Shown here piece by piece: positions 16,890 to 24,810 of a DNA stretch of 64,000 nt; within the stretch, counting starts at the first letter, position 1, and the number at the start of each line of letters is the position of its first letter. The notes under the pieces were generated by a model. That model saw nothing but the letters and a program-made list of their open reading frames with translations, searched no databases and was not told the DNA's origin. The DNA comes from Desulforamulus ruminis DSM 2154 (GTDB taxonomy: Bacteria; Bacillota; Desulfotomaculia; Desulfotomaculales; Desulfotomaculaceae), in NCBI RefSeq assembly GCF_000215085.1, contig NC_015589.1:1674001-1738000 (forward strand). Reading direction: 5' to 3'. Both the position numbers and the translations under genes were made by a program.

Positions 16890-17729
16890 ATGAGTTTTAC
16901 CATTTACACAGCCACCGGCTGTACCCGTTGTAAAATCATTAAACAATTGATGGATGAACGGGGGATTGTTTTTGAAGAGCAAGATATGAAGGCCGAAGGA
17001 AAAGAAGCCTTTCAAAAGTTTTATGCTGCCAACCGCAAAGCTATTTTTCGCGGCCCGGAAGGTGTGGAGTTTCCCCTGCTGACCGACGGTACCGCCATTC
17101 GTCAGGGTATTGGCGCTTCCATCGCCTATCTTCTCTCCGGCAATAAACTGGACGGTTTTTTTAGCGCAGGCACTTTGCATAAAGAATGGGTGGACGGAAT
17201 CCATGTTTCTGGCGGCGACCCGGTATATGCTGCAGACTTTATGGCTGTTCTGAGGTACCTGAAAGGCAATCATATGAAACTGCAGATCGATACCAATGGC
17301 TTAAACAGCCAGATTCTTCAGCAGATCCTGGATGAGCAACTGGCTGAAGTGGTTATTATGAATGTATTGGCACCCAGGGAACTTTATCGTTACATGGTGG
17401 GTTCCAACATGGATATTGTGGAAGTAGAAAAGACCATGACCCTGGTTACTCAGTTTCCCGAATATAAATTTCAGACCCTCGTAGCTCCCGTCCTGCGTTC
17501 CGAAGGAGAGATTGGTTATCTTACTGCCAAAGAGGTAGGAGAGACCGCTAAATTCATTGCCGAGGTAACCGGCAGTATGAAAAATCCTTATCTGATTAAG
17601 CGCTTCAATCCCAAAGAATGCAAGGATGAACGCTTTAAAACCGTGAAACCCATGGCGGCGGAGGACTTATTACCTTACCGCACGGCCGCCAGAAACCATC
17701 AGGTGTTTGTGGAAGTGGAAAAGGCTTAA
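16890..17729 (+). CDS. glutaredoxin fused to a radical-SAM-activase-like domain lacking the cluster motif
   Basis: 279 residues. Residues 1-85 form a glutaredoxin/NrdH domain with T-G-C-T-R-C (Cys11, Cys14) and a cis-Pro region (F-P-L-L-T-D-G). Residues ~95-245 resemble the barrel of pyruvate-formate-lyase/ribonucleotide-reductase activating enzymes, with V-S-G-G-D-P (107-111, cf. the G-G-E-P SAM motif) and D-T-N-G (134-137). The C-x3-C-x2-C cluster motif that should precede G-G-D-P is absent, so it is probably not a working radical SAM enzyme. It sits 15 bp after the lipoyl carrier gene, with a GGAGGG ribosome site. It may reduce or activate the ASST-like protein; this is inference. Confidence 0.7.
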   Translation: MSFTIYTATGCTRCKIIKQLMDERGIVFEEQDMKAEGKEAFQKFYAANRKAIFRGPEGVEFPLLTDGTAIRQGIGASIAYLLSGNKLDGFFSAGTLHKEWVDGIHVSGGDPVYAADFMAVLRYLKGNHMKLQIDTNGLNSQILQQILDEQLAEVVIMNVLAPRELYRYMVGSNMDIVEVEKTMTLVTQFPEYKFQTLVAPVLRSEGEIGYLTAKEVGETAKFIAEVTGSMKNPYLIKRFNPKECKDERFKTVKPMAAEDLLPYRTAARNHQVFVEVEKA

Positions 17730-17761
17730 GCCTTAATATAAAAAGTACAGGAGGAAGGAAT

Positions 17762-19210
17762 ATGACATATCCAAGTGTTTACCCCACAGGGGTCACCATT
17801 TACAAGCCGGAAAAAAGTTGGAGCGGTTATACCATTTTTCAAGCCAGGGAGCTTGGTGCGCTGCTCATTGATATGAACGGTTCGGAAATCAATCTTTGGA
17901 AAGGACTGCATGGATTTCCCAATAAGCTTTTTCCCGGCGGCTACGTCCTAGGCCATACCGCCGAAAGAAATAACGCCTTTGGCATGCAGGACCAGACCGA
18001 TCTGGTGCAGGTGGACTGGGAAGGCAATATTGTCTGGAAGTTTAACCAGTATGAGTTTATTGAAGATCCCGGTGAAGAACCTCAGTGGATGGCCAGACAG
18101 CACCATGACTATCAGCGCGAAGGAAATCCGGTAGGGTACTATGTTCCCGGCATGGACCCCCAGGTGAATAAAGGCAATACGCTGATCCTCTGCCATAAAA
18201 ATGTTAAGAATCCGAAAATTTCGGAGAAAATGCTTTTAGACGATGTCATTATTGAAGTAGACTGGGAAGGGAATATTATTTGGGAATGGGCCTGCAATGA
18301 ACACTTCGACGAATTGGGTTTTGACGAAGCCGCCAAAAACATCTTGGCCCGGGATCCCAATATGAGGTCCGCCGGCGGCGGCATGGGCGACTGGATGCAC
18401 GTGAACTCCATGTCTGTGCTGGGCCCCAACCGGTGGTACGATGCCGGTGATGAGCGCTTCCACCCCGATAATATCATTATTGATGGGCGTGAAACCAATA
18501 TTATCGCCATTATCGATAAGCAAACCGGCAAAATTGTTTGGAAATTAGGGCCCTACTATGATAGCAGCGAAGAGTTGAAGAAACTGGGCTGGATCATCGG
18601 CCAGCACCATGCCCACATGATTCCCCGGGGGCTGCCCGGTGAAGGAAATATTTTGGTATTTGATAATGGTGGCTGGGCCGGTTACGGTTCACCTAATCCC
18701 GGTTCTCCCACCGGAGCGAAAAATGCTCTGCGGGATTATTCCAGAGTATTGGAAATTGACCCTACCACACTGAAGATTGTTTGGCAGTACACTCCTGCTG
18801 AAGCCGGTTTGGTGGTGCCTGCCGACAGCAACCGTTTCTATAGTCCCTTCATCAGCAGCGCCCAGCGACTGCCCAACGGCAATACTTTAATTACGGAAGG
18901 ATCCGGCGGACGTCTAATTGAGGTAACCGCAGAGCATGAAATTGTTTGGGAATATATCAGTCCCTATTGGGGTGAAAAATTTAAACTAAACATGATTTAC
19001 CGGGCTTACCGGGTGCCTTATGAATGGGTTCCTCAGGTGGAACGCCCCCAGGAAGTTCCCATCCAGCCCATTGATGTTACTACCTTCCGGGTACCGGGCG
19101 CTGCAGGCCCCGGCAGAAAGAAAGAGGTTGCGGTGGAAGGCACCAAGCCTTACCAGGGTGACGGTGCCCTGTGCGTTGCCGCAGGCGACGAATTTGAAGA
19201 AAAAGAATAA
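17762..19210 (+). CDS. arylsulfotransferase (ASST)-fold protein, cytosolic form
   Basis: 482 residues with repeated beta-propeller blades of the type V-D-W-E-G-N-I-V/I-W-x-W/F. It has histidine-bearing motifs D-W-M-H-V-N-S (His213) and G-Q-H-H-A-H (282-285) followed by L-V-F-D-N-G, the arrangement of arylsulfate sulfotransferases that move sulfate between phenols through a sulfo-histidine. Unlike the periplasmic E. coli-type enzyme there is no signal peptide and no N-terminal beta-sandwich region. It lies between thiol-redox genes with an AGGAGG site, so it may act on a sulfur compound in the cytosol. Exact reaction unknown. Confidence 0.7.
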   Translation: MTYPSVYPTGVTIYKPEKSWSGYTIFQARELGALLIDMNGSEINLWKGLHGFPNKLFPGGYVLGHTAERNNAFGMQDQTDLVQVDWEGNIVWKFNQYEFIEDPGEEPQWMARQHHDYQREGNPVGYYVPGMDPQVNKGNTLILCHKNVKNPKISEKMLLDDVIIEVDWEGNIIWEWACNEHFDELGFDEAAKNILARDPNMRSAGGGMGDWMHVNSMSVLGPNRWYDAGDERFHPDNIIIDGRETNIIAIIDKQTGKIVWKLGPYYDSSEELKKLGWIIGQHHAHMIPRGLPGEGNILVFDNGGWAGYGSPNPGSPTGAKNALRDYSRVLEIDPTTLKIVWQYTPAEAGLVVPADSNRFYSPFISSAQRLPNGNTLITEGSGGRLIEVTAEHEIVWEYISPYWGEKFKLNMIYRAYRVPYEWVPQVERPQEVPIQPIDVTTFRVPGAAGPGRKKEVAVEGTKPYQGDGALCVAAGDEFEEKE

Positions 19211-19278
19211 ATCTAATGGGGGGCTTCCGGCCCCCCGTTCATTCATCAGGAAAGTATTCGTGAACAGGGGGTAAGGTC

Positions 19279-20655
19279 ATGACGTACAATGCTGTGGTTA
19301 TTGGCGGCGGTCCCGGGGGATATGTCGCAGCCATTCGAATTGCCCAGTTAGGCGGCAAAGTAGCGCTGGTGGAAAAGGATCAACTAGGCGGTACCTGTCT
19401 AAACAGAGGCTGCATCCCAACGAAATCCCTGATTGCTGCTGTAGACAAATTAAAGGGCGTGGAGGAGGCAGCGGCCTTTGGTATTGCAGTGAATCAGCCG
19501 GTGGTGGATTTTAACAAAGTTCAGGGCAGAAAAGAAGAAGTGGTAGAAAAACTGGTCAGCGGCATCCAATTTCTATTGAATAAAAATAAGGTAGATTTTT
19601 TTAAGGGCGCCGCTAAAATTAAAGCTCCCGGTGTGGTGGAAGTTGCCGGCGACGGTGAAACCAAGGTACTGCAGTGTGAAAATATGGTGATTGCCACCGG
19701 TTCCAGCCCGGCTTTAATTAAAAGTCTGGGGTACAACGGCACCAGCATCATTACCAGCGAGGAAGCTCTGCAACTGCAGGAAATACCGAAAAGCCTGCTG
19801 ATTATCGGAGCCGGGGTTATTGGCTGTGAATTTGCCCATATTTACGGCAGTCTGGGAACAGAGATTACCATGGTGGAAGCGGCACCCAGTATTTTATCTC
19901 TTCAGGATAAAGACATTTCCCGGCGCATGCAAACAATTTTTAAAAAGAAAAAGGTTACTATCAAAACCAATGGGTGCATTAAAAAGATTACCGAAGTGGA
20001 TGGCGGCATACAGGCCGAATTGGAAAATGGTGAACGCCTTACCGCCGAGAAAGCCCTCATCTCCATCGGTCGGGTGCTCAATACCCATAACCTGGGCTTG
20101 TCCAAAGCAGGGGTTGCCTTGGGAGAAAAGGGACAAATTTTAGTGAATGATCAAATGCAAACCAATATAAAAGGGATTTATGCCATTGGCGATGTGGTTA
20201 TGAAATACCAATTGGCCCATGTGGCTTCGGCCCAGGGAGTAATTGCGGCGGAAAACATCATGGGCAAGGAGGCGGTCATGGATTACCGGGCGGTTCCCAG
20301 TTGTGTTTTCACCAGCCCTGAAATCGCTTCGGTGGGGATGACCGAGCAGCAGGTTAAGGACAAAGGCCTTCCGGTCAAAACCGGCAAGTTTAATTTTATG
20401 GCCAACGGCAAGGCCCTGAGCATGGGCGAAGGGGATGGGTTTGTTAAGGTTGTGACCCACGCCGAAACCGATAGAATATTGGGCGTACACATCATTGGTC
20501 CCCATGCCTCAGATTTAATTGCCGAAGCCACCCTGGCGGTCCAAAAGGGTCTGACTGCCAAGGAACTGGCTGGGGTTATTCACGCTCACCCCACCCTGGC
20601 GGAAGCGTTGATGGAAGCGGCGGAGAATGTACACGGCTTAAGTATTCACGGCTAA
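19279..20655 (+). CDS. lpdA: dihydrolipoamide dehydrogenase
   Basis: 458 residues. An FAD-binding G-G-G-P-G-G-Y, the redox disulfide G-G-T-C-L-N-R-G-C (Cys40/Cys45), a second nucleotide-binding G-A-G-V-I-G-C-E-F, Y-A-I-G-D-V and the C-terminal catalytic H-A-H-P-T-L-x-E make this a full E3-type enzyme that reoxidises dihydrolipoyl groups with NAD+. It would serve the lipoyl protein at the start of the run, since no E1/E2 genes of a 2-oxoacid dehydrogenase are near. The gap from the ASST-fold gene is 68 bp with no clear terminator. Confidence 0.93.
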   Translation: MTYNAVVIGGGPGGYVAAIRIAQLGGKVALVEKDQLGGTCLNRGCIPTKSLIAAVDKLKGVEEAAAFGIAVNQPVVDFNKVQGRKEEVVEKLVSGIQFLLNKNKVDFFKGAAKIKAPGVVEVAGDGETKVLQCENMVIATGSSPALIKSLGYNGTSIITSEEALQLQEIPKSLLIIGAGVIGCEFAHIYGSLGTEITMVEAAPSILSLQDKDISRRMQTIFKKKKVTIKTNGCIKKITEVDGGIQAELENGERLTAEKALISIGRVLNTHNLGLSKAGVALGEKGQILVNDQMQTNIKGIYAIGDVVMKYQLAHVASAQGVIAAENIMGKEAVMDYRAVPSCVFTSPEIASVGMTEQQVKDKGLPVKTGKFNFMANGKALSMGEGDGFVKVVTHAETDRILGVHIIGPHASDLIAEATLAVQKGLTAKELAGVIHAHPTLAEALMEAAENVHGLSIHG

Positions 20656-20829
20656 CGGCGTTGGCAGAGGAAACGGCAATGAAGGTTTGTTAAGATTTTT
20701 CCTTTAGATAAAAACTTTCATTGTGGCAGTACAGATTCTTGTTGTTTGTCTTCTGAAAGTCCCTTCGTTATGATAATAATGAGATAACCATCACCAATAT
20801 GGGGTCTAAGGTCCGGGGGGAAAGAAGGC

Positions 20830-21540
20830 ATGAAGGATAAGGCGGCTTTACTTTCGACATCACCTTGGGTAAAAGCACATTTCTTAAAATCAGAGGATTT
20901 AACCAAAGAGGATATTGACTGGATTCAAAAAATCGGTCAAAAAAGGTGTTTTCCCCGAGATGCCATAATCATTGGGATGGGCAGTTGCGGCGAGCAAATG
21001 TACTATTTACTGAAAGGAACGGTACGCAACTCCATCTTAAATGCCGGTGGGGTGGAAAAGTCGGTTTGCTATGTAACTGCCGGCTGTTTTCTGGGCGAGG
21101 AGCCTTTTTTTCACGGACAGCCTACCCTGTACCATACCGTGGTTCTTGAGGAGGTTGAAGCCCTGGAGATCAGCCGTAAATACATGAAAGAAATGATATC
21201 GCGACCGGGCTTAGCCCATATTTTGCTAAATTCGGTAAGCTTTAAATCCCGTATCCTGGCCACCCAGATTGAAGACCTTGCCTTTCGTAATACGCTGGAA
21301 AAGGTCTCGCGAATCCTTTACTGCATTTTGGCGGAGAATAACGGAGACCGGGAAAAATCCCGGCCCATCCACACAAGTCAACAGGAATTGGCCGCCATTG
21401 CCGGTGCTCATCGGGTATCCATTACCAATGCCATTTCCCAGCTAAAAAAGGAAGGGATCATTAACAGGGCCAGGGATGGGTCCATTATCGTGCGGGATTG
21501 GGAAAGACTGAAAGAGAAAGGATTTAGCTGCCATATCTAA
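20830..21540 (+). CDS. Crp/Fnr family transcriptional regulator
   Basis: 236 residues: an N-terminal cyclic-nucleotide-type sensor domain (G-x-x-G-E-Q-M-Y-Y-L-L-K-G-T-V, then G-E-E-P-F-F-H-G) and a C-terminal helix-turn-helix (S-Q-Q-E-L-A-A-I-A-G-A-H-R-V-S-I-T-N-A-I-S-Q-L). It lacks an N-terminal Fe-S cysteine set like that of Fnr, although scattered Cys are present. The position after lpdA suggests control of the lipoyl/ASST run, as CprK/Crp-type regulators do in related anaerobes. Ligand unknown. Confidence 0.88.
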   Translation: MKDKAALLSTSPWVKAHFLKSEDLTKEDIDWIQKIGQKRCFPRDAIIIGMGSCGEQMYYLLKGTVRNSILNAGGVEKSVCYVTAGCFLGEEPFFHGQPTLYHTVVLEEVEALEISRKYMKEMISRPGLAHILLNSVSFKSRILATQIEDLAFRNTLEKVSRILYCILAENNGDREKSRPIHTSQQELAAIAGAHRVSITNAISQLKKEGIINRARDGSIIVRDWERLKEKGFSCHI

Positions 21541-21582
21541 TTTTTTATAAAATCCTATGGACGTTCTTATGATAGAAAGACG

Positions 21583-21611
21583 TTGACAAGAACATCTAGG
21601 ATCGATAAACT
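21583..21611 (+). promoter_or_regulatory. sigma-A promoter of the fluoride locus
   Basis: TTGACA (21583-21588), 17-base spacer, TAAACT (21606-21611). It lies about ten bases ahead of the riboswitch aptamer. Confidence 0.85.
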
Positions 21612-21619
21612 AAGTACAA

Positions 21620-21672
21620 ATAATGGCGATGGAGCTCGCCATAACCGCCCTTGGGCTAATGGCTCCTACCTA
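21620..21672 (+). ncRNA. fluoride riboswitch (crcB motif)
   Basis: Contains the conserved aptamer features: GGCGATGG ... CGCC ATAA hairpin, then CCGCCC-TTGGGCTAATGGCTCC. This matches the crcB-motif layout with its pseudoknot-forming segments. It lies upstream of two crcB genes, the expected regulon. Fluoride binding would stabilise the aptamer and prevent the terminator that follows. Confidence 0.92.
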
Positions 21673-21696
21673 GAAATAGGTAGGGGTCTTTTGTTT
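21664..21696 (+). terminator. riboswitch-controlled terminator
   Basis: CTACCTA / TAGGTAG hairpin followed by a T-rich tract. Its 5' side overlaps the aptamer's 3' strand, as expected for transcriptional control. Confidence 0.85.
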
Positions 21697-21739
21697 TTTC
21701 GTATCTGGGTTAGTATTTAGTATAAGGAACCATTTATTT

Positions 21740-22117
21740 CTAAGGAGGTATTTTTTATAGCGGAGGAAGGAATAAATCTTCAAATTTCAGTTTTAACGGT
21801 TGTTACCTTAACTGTGGAAATTGCTCAGGTAGACGGGCTTAACAAAAAGACGAGTACTATAAATTGGTTGAAATAAGAGCGAACTCTATTTTTAAAAAGC
21901 ATAAGGAGAAACTGATCATTATAAACAATTAAAAGTAGAATATATCGTCAAGCAAGGGGATATGGCACAGGAAATTGTTGATTTTTCCGAGAAAGAGCAA
22001 CATGACCAAATTGTAATAGGCAGCCGGGGCCTTAGTAATATCAAAGAATTATTTCTTAGCAGTGTAAGTCATAAGGTGATTCAAATAGCCAAATGCCCAA
22101 TCGTTATTGTGAAGTAG
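21740..22117 (+). pseudogene. decayed universal stress protein (UspA) gene
   Basis: The last ~60 codons before TAG at 22115-22117 read as a typical UspA C-terminus: Q-G-D-M-A-Q-E-I-V, D-Q-I-V-I-G-S-R-G-L-S, S-V-S-H-K-V, and C-P-I-V-I-V-K. Upstream coding continues in another frame (Y-Y-K-L-V-E-I-R-A-N-S from about 21849), separated by a frameshift near 21905-21925. In-frame stops occur near 21840. A good AAGGAGGT remains near 21741 but no start codon survives. It lies between the riboswitch and crcB, so it was once fluoride-controlled. Confidence 0.8.
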
Positions 22118-22125
22118 GTGATTCT

Positions 22126-22530
22126 ATGATGAATTATTTAGTAGTTGGCCTGGGGGGGATCTTAGGCTCTATAAGTAGATATGCCTTGAGTTCCTTTGTC
22201 TCAGGATTAAACAAAACGGCTTTTCCCTATGGCACATTAAGTGTCAATCTGATTGGTTGTTTCTTGTTAAGTTTTATTGCTTATGGAAGTATTCTTAAGT
22301 GGAATCTACCCAAAAGATATATTCTTGCTATTAATACCGGATTTATTGGGTCTTTTACGACCTTCTCAACATTTTCACTAGAAGCTCTAAACCTAATCAT
22401 TGAAGGCAAACTTATACTAGCCATTGCCTATGTGTTAGTCAGCGTAATGGCAGGGCTAACGCTCTCCTGGCTGGGAATCTATGCTTCAACCAAGATTTAT
22501 CAAAAAGCCCGGTTAAGAACAGGCATGTAA
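22126..22530 (+). CDS. crcB: fluoride channel CrcB/Fluc, first copy
   Basis: 134 residues, four membrane helices. Family motifs G-G-I-L-G-S-I-S-R-Y near the N-terminus, P-Y-G-T-L-S-V-N-L-I-G-C-F-L and T-G-F-I-G-S-F-T-T-F-S-T-F-S are all present. It exports fluoride as half of a dual-topology dimer. The ATG at 22126 follows AGGTG within the end of the usp remnant. It is paired with a second crcB 13 bp on, which suggests a heterodimeric Fluc as in other Firmicutes. Confidence 0.95.
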   Translation: MMNYLVVGLGGILGSISRYALSSFVSGLNKTAFPYGTLSVNLIGCFLLSFIAYGSILKWNLPKRYILAINTGFIGSFTTFSTFSLEALNLIIEGKLILAIAYVLVSVMAGLTLSWLGIYASTKIYQKARLRTGM

Positions 22531-22543
22531 AGGAGTCCTGGTT

Positions 22544-22906
22544 TTGAAAATATATCTTTTAATTGCTATTGGTGGATTATTTGGTGCCATCAGCAGGTTT
22601 GCGCTATCAGCTTTTATTCAATCCAAGCACAACAGACGATTTCCCTATGCAACTTTTATCATTAATCTCACTGGCTCATTTTTACTTGGTTTTCTCTTTG
22701 GAAGGCATAATTTAAGGCCTGAATTCTTCTTTTTGTTTGGAACTGGCTTTATGGGAGCATATACCACTTTCTCTACTTTTGAGTTTGAAAGCATAGAATT
22801 GATACGAAAAGAGAAGTTATTACTCGCTATAAGCTATCTGGTTTTCAGTGTTATTATTGGCGTCTTTTTAGCATATCTTGGTTATTTAATCGGAAAGGGT
22901 TTATAA
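22544..22906 (+). CDS. crcB: fluoride channel CrcB/Fluc, second copy
   Basis: 120 residues beginning with TTG behind AAGGAG. Four membrane helices with G-G-L-F-G-A-I-S-R-F, F-I-I-N-L-T-G-S-F-L-L-G and T-G-F-M-G-A-Y-T-T-F-S-T-F-E-F-E. Its charged-residue pattern differs from the first copy, consistent with opposite membrane orientation. Controlled by the upstream fluoride riboswitch. Confidence 0.95.
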   Translation: MKIYLLIAIGGLFGAISRFALSAFIQSKHNRRFPYATFIINLTGSFLLGFLFGRHNLRPEFFFLFGTGFMGAYTTFSTFEFESIELIRKEKLLLAISYLVFSVIIGVFLAYLGYLIGKGL

Positions 22907-22937
22907 AGTTGAACCAAAACAAAACAATAAATAGAAA

Positions 22938-22972
22938 ACTCGCTGGCTAAAATGCTGGCGAGTAATTTTTTT
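22938..22972 (+). terminator. intrinsic terminator of the crcB operon
   Basis: ACTCGCTGGC / GCTGGCGAGT hairpin followed by a T-run. Confidence 0.85.
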
Positions 22973-23232
22973 ATCTTTTTTCCTGGCTGCGTTATATTGG
23001 AAACTGAATCTTTCATTATATTGTACGGGATTAACAAGCCTCAAAAAATTTGCTGTAGGAGAAACAGATTTATTAAATTGCTGTTTTATGATTGAAATTT
23101 CCATTTATAGTTTGTTTTAGGACTGCTTCTCTGATACCTAGCAGAAGATCCTTAGAAAGTCCTTATGTTGAGACGCTTTGACACTAATGGCATGGGGTCC
23201 TTCCGTGAACTAGGTTTGGCGCAGACAAATAC
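22973..23232. other. 260 bp with nothing recognised
   Basis: AT-rich spacer between the crcB terminator and the tRNA-Pro terminator. No ORF with a ribosome site, no repeat and no hairpin beyond background. Confidence 0.5.
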
Positions 23233-23270
23233 AAAAAAGAGTCCGGAGGTTTGATTACCTCTGGACTCTT
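23233..23270 (-). terminator. terminator downstream of tRNA-Pro
   Basis: On the minus strand AAGAGTCCAGAGGT / ACCTCCGGACTCTT is followed by six T. Confidence 0.9.
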
Positions 23271-23284
23271 AAAATATAAAGATT

Positions 23285-23361
23285 TGGTCGGGGTGACACG
23301 ATTTGAACGTGCGACCCCCTGCTCCCAAGGCAGGTGCGCTACCAAGCTGCGCCACACCCCG
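23285..23361 (-). tRNA. tRNA-Pro(TGG)
   Basis: Acceptor CGGGGTG/CACCCCG, anticodon loop CTTGGGA giving TGG, encoded CCA at 23285-23287. Confidence 0.95.
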
Positions 23362-23621
23362 AATGTTTTTCTCACGAGGTTTATTTTAACAAATAAAAAC
23401 CGGCATTGCAATAGAGGGAATGATGGCAGACAAAAAAAGTCCAGCTTCATAGCTGGACGGGGAGAGATAAACTCACCAAAGCGGAGTTAATGATAGTTTT
23501 GACAAATAAGCGTTACTTTATTCTTTGAATGGAAAAATTTTTAAATACAGGAAATATTAAGTGGACAAAGCCCATATACATTTAATACTAGAAATTGTAA
23601 ACCCGGAGGGGGTCTATAGGT

Positions 23622-24776
23622 ATGAGTATACGTAGAATACCGTGCATATTGCTGGCGCTCTTTATTTGTCTGGCATTTTCATCCCAGGGTCTGGCCGAGC
23701 CGGAATCGGGAGATACAAGTTCACAAGAGAGTCCGGTGGTAACGAGTAAAATATTTATTATCATTATAGACGGACTGCAGGATGACGTCCTGCAAAAAAC
23801 CTCAGCCCCCAATATGAATGGAATGGCCAATACCGGAATTCGTGCCTCTGGGGTTGTTTCGGTTTATCCGGACACAGCCCAAGCTACCGTTGCCTCGGTG
23901 CTTACCGGCAGGCTGCCGGCAAAGCACCAATTCATTAAACCGGGAGATCAATTCAACGGTTTAACCCTGCAAGGAGCAATGGAACAAAAGAAAATTAGTA
24001 CTTCCTTCTTTGGGGCCGAGGGGGAATTGAAAAAACTGTTGTATCGCGGAGAGCATAATTGCAGCGGACCTTTTAACGGCAAGGATGAGCTTGTGATCAA
24101 TAACCTCTTGAATGAATGGTCACAGACCCAGTCCTATTTAAATATTATTGTTTTGCCCGAACTACGCTCGGTTATCAATGAATACGGTATTGACAGCAAT
24201 GAGTATAAAATGGCGGTTACCAAGACGGATAATCAGGTGGGGCGTTTATTTAGAAAATTACATGATGAGAACACCTTTGCCAGGAGCATGATTATTATTA
24301 CCGGGACCATGGGAAAACCACCGTTGTTTGTGAAAGGATTACCCTTTAAGGAAAGTATTCAAATCCCACCGGTAAGCCTTTGTGACATTGCACCCACCAT
24401 CGGATATTTAAATGGTGCGAAGCTGGATCAAGCCGACGGTATGATTCTTTGGAACGTGCTAAAAGATATGCCGGGGCAAGACGAGAATGTCTTAATGAAG
24501 GAGCGAGTAAAGGATCTGAGTAATGCCAATGCCCGCTTGCAGGAAGAGATGCGGCGATTGGAAAAGGAGAAAGTACGTGTTAAAGAAGAACAGGCACTGG
24601 TGGCCCGGGAAAAAGAAAATATCCAGGGACAGATTCGGTTGAGAGATCAAAAAATTGCGGGGTTGGAAAACAGAATCAGCCTGTACCATATTGGATTTGT
24701 CGCCATTATCATCCTGTTAGGATTGGGTTATTTAATTCTTTTCCGTTTATTAAGGAAAAGGTATCTCATGTTTTAA
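23622..24776 (+). CDS. exported, membrane-anchored alkaline-phosphatase-fold protein (probably degenerate)
   Basis: 384 residues: an N-terminal signal peptide ending near A-E (~26), a phosphodiesterase/sulfatase-like domain with I-I-I-I-D-G-L near 46 and P-D-T-A-Q-A-T-V-A-S-V-L-T-G-R (nucleophile Thr), and D-I-A-P-T-I-G-Y-L late. A coiled coil (~290-350) and a C-terminal membrane helix (~355-375) follow. The S-D-H-G-type metal motif expected mid-domain is replaced by T-G-T-M-G-K, so the second metal site looks lost. It probably binds rather than cleaves, or acts on an unusual substrate. Monocistronic. Confidence 0.65.
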   Translation: MSIRRIPCILLALFICLAFSSQGLAEPESGDTSSQESPVVTSKIFIIIIDGLQDDVLQKTSAPNMNGMANTGIRASGVVSVYPDTAQATVASVLTGRLPAKHQFIKPGDQFNGLTLQGAMEQKKISTSFFGAEGELKKLLYRGEHNCSGPFNGKDELVINNLLNEWSQTQSYLNIIVLPELRSVINEYGIDSNEYKMAVTKTDNQVGRLFRKLHDENTFARSMIIITGTMGKPPLFVKGLPFKESIQIPPVSLCDIAPTIGYLNGAKLDQADGMILWNVLKDMPGQDENVLMKERVKDLSNANARLQEEMRRLEKEKVRVKEEQALVAREKENIQGQIRLRDQKIAGLENRISLYHIGFVAIIILLGLGYLILFRLLRKRYLMF

Positions 24777-24777
24777 A

Positions 24778-24810
24778 TAAAGAAGTCCGGATTTTTCCGG
24801 ACTTCTTTAT
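24778..24810. terminator. bidirectional terminator
   Basis: AGAAGTCCGG / CCGGACTTCT between convergent genes, with A/T runs on both sides. Confidence 0.9.
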
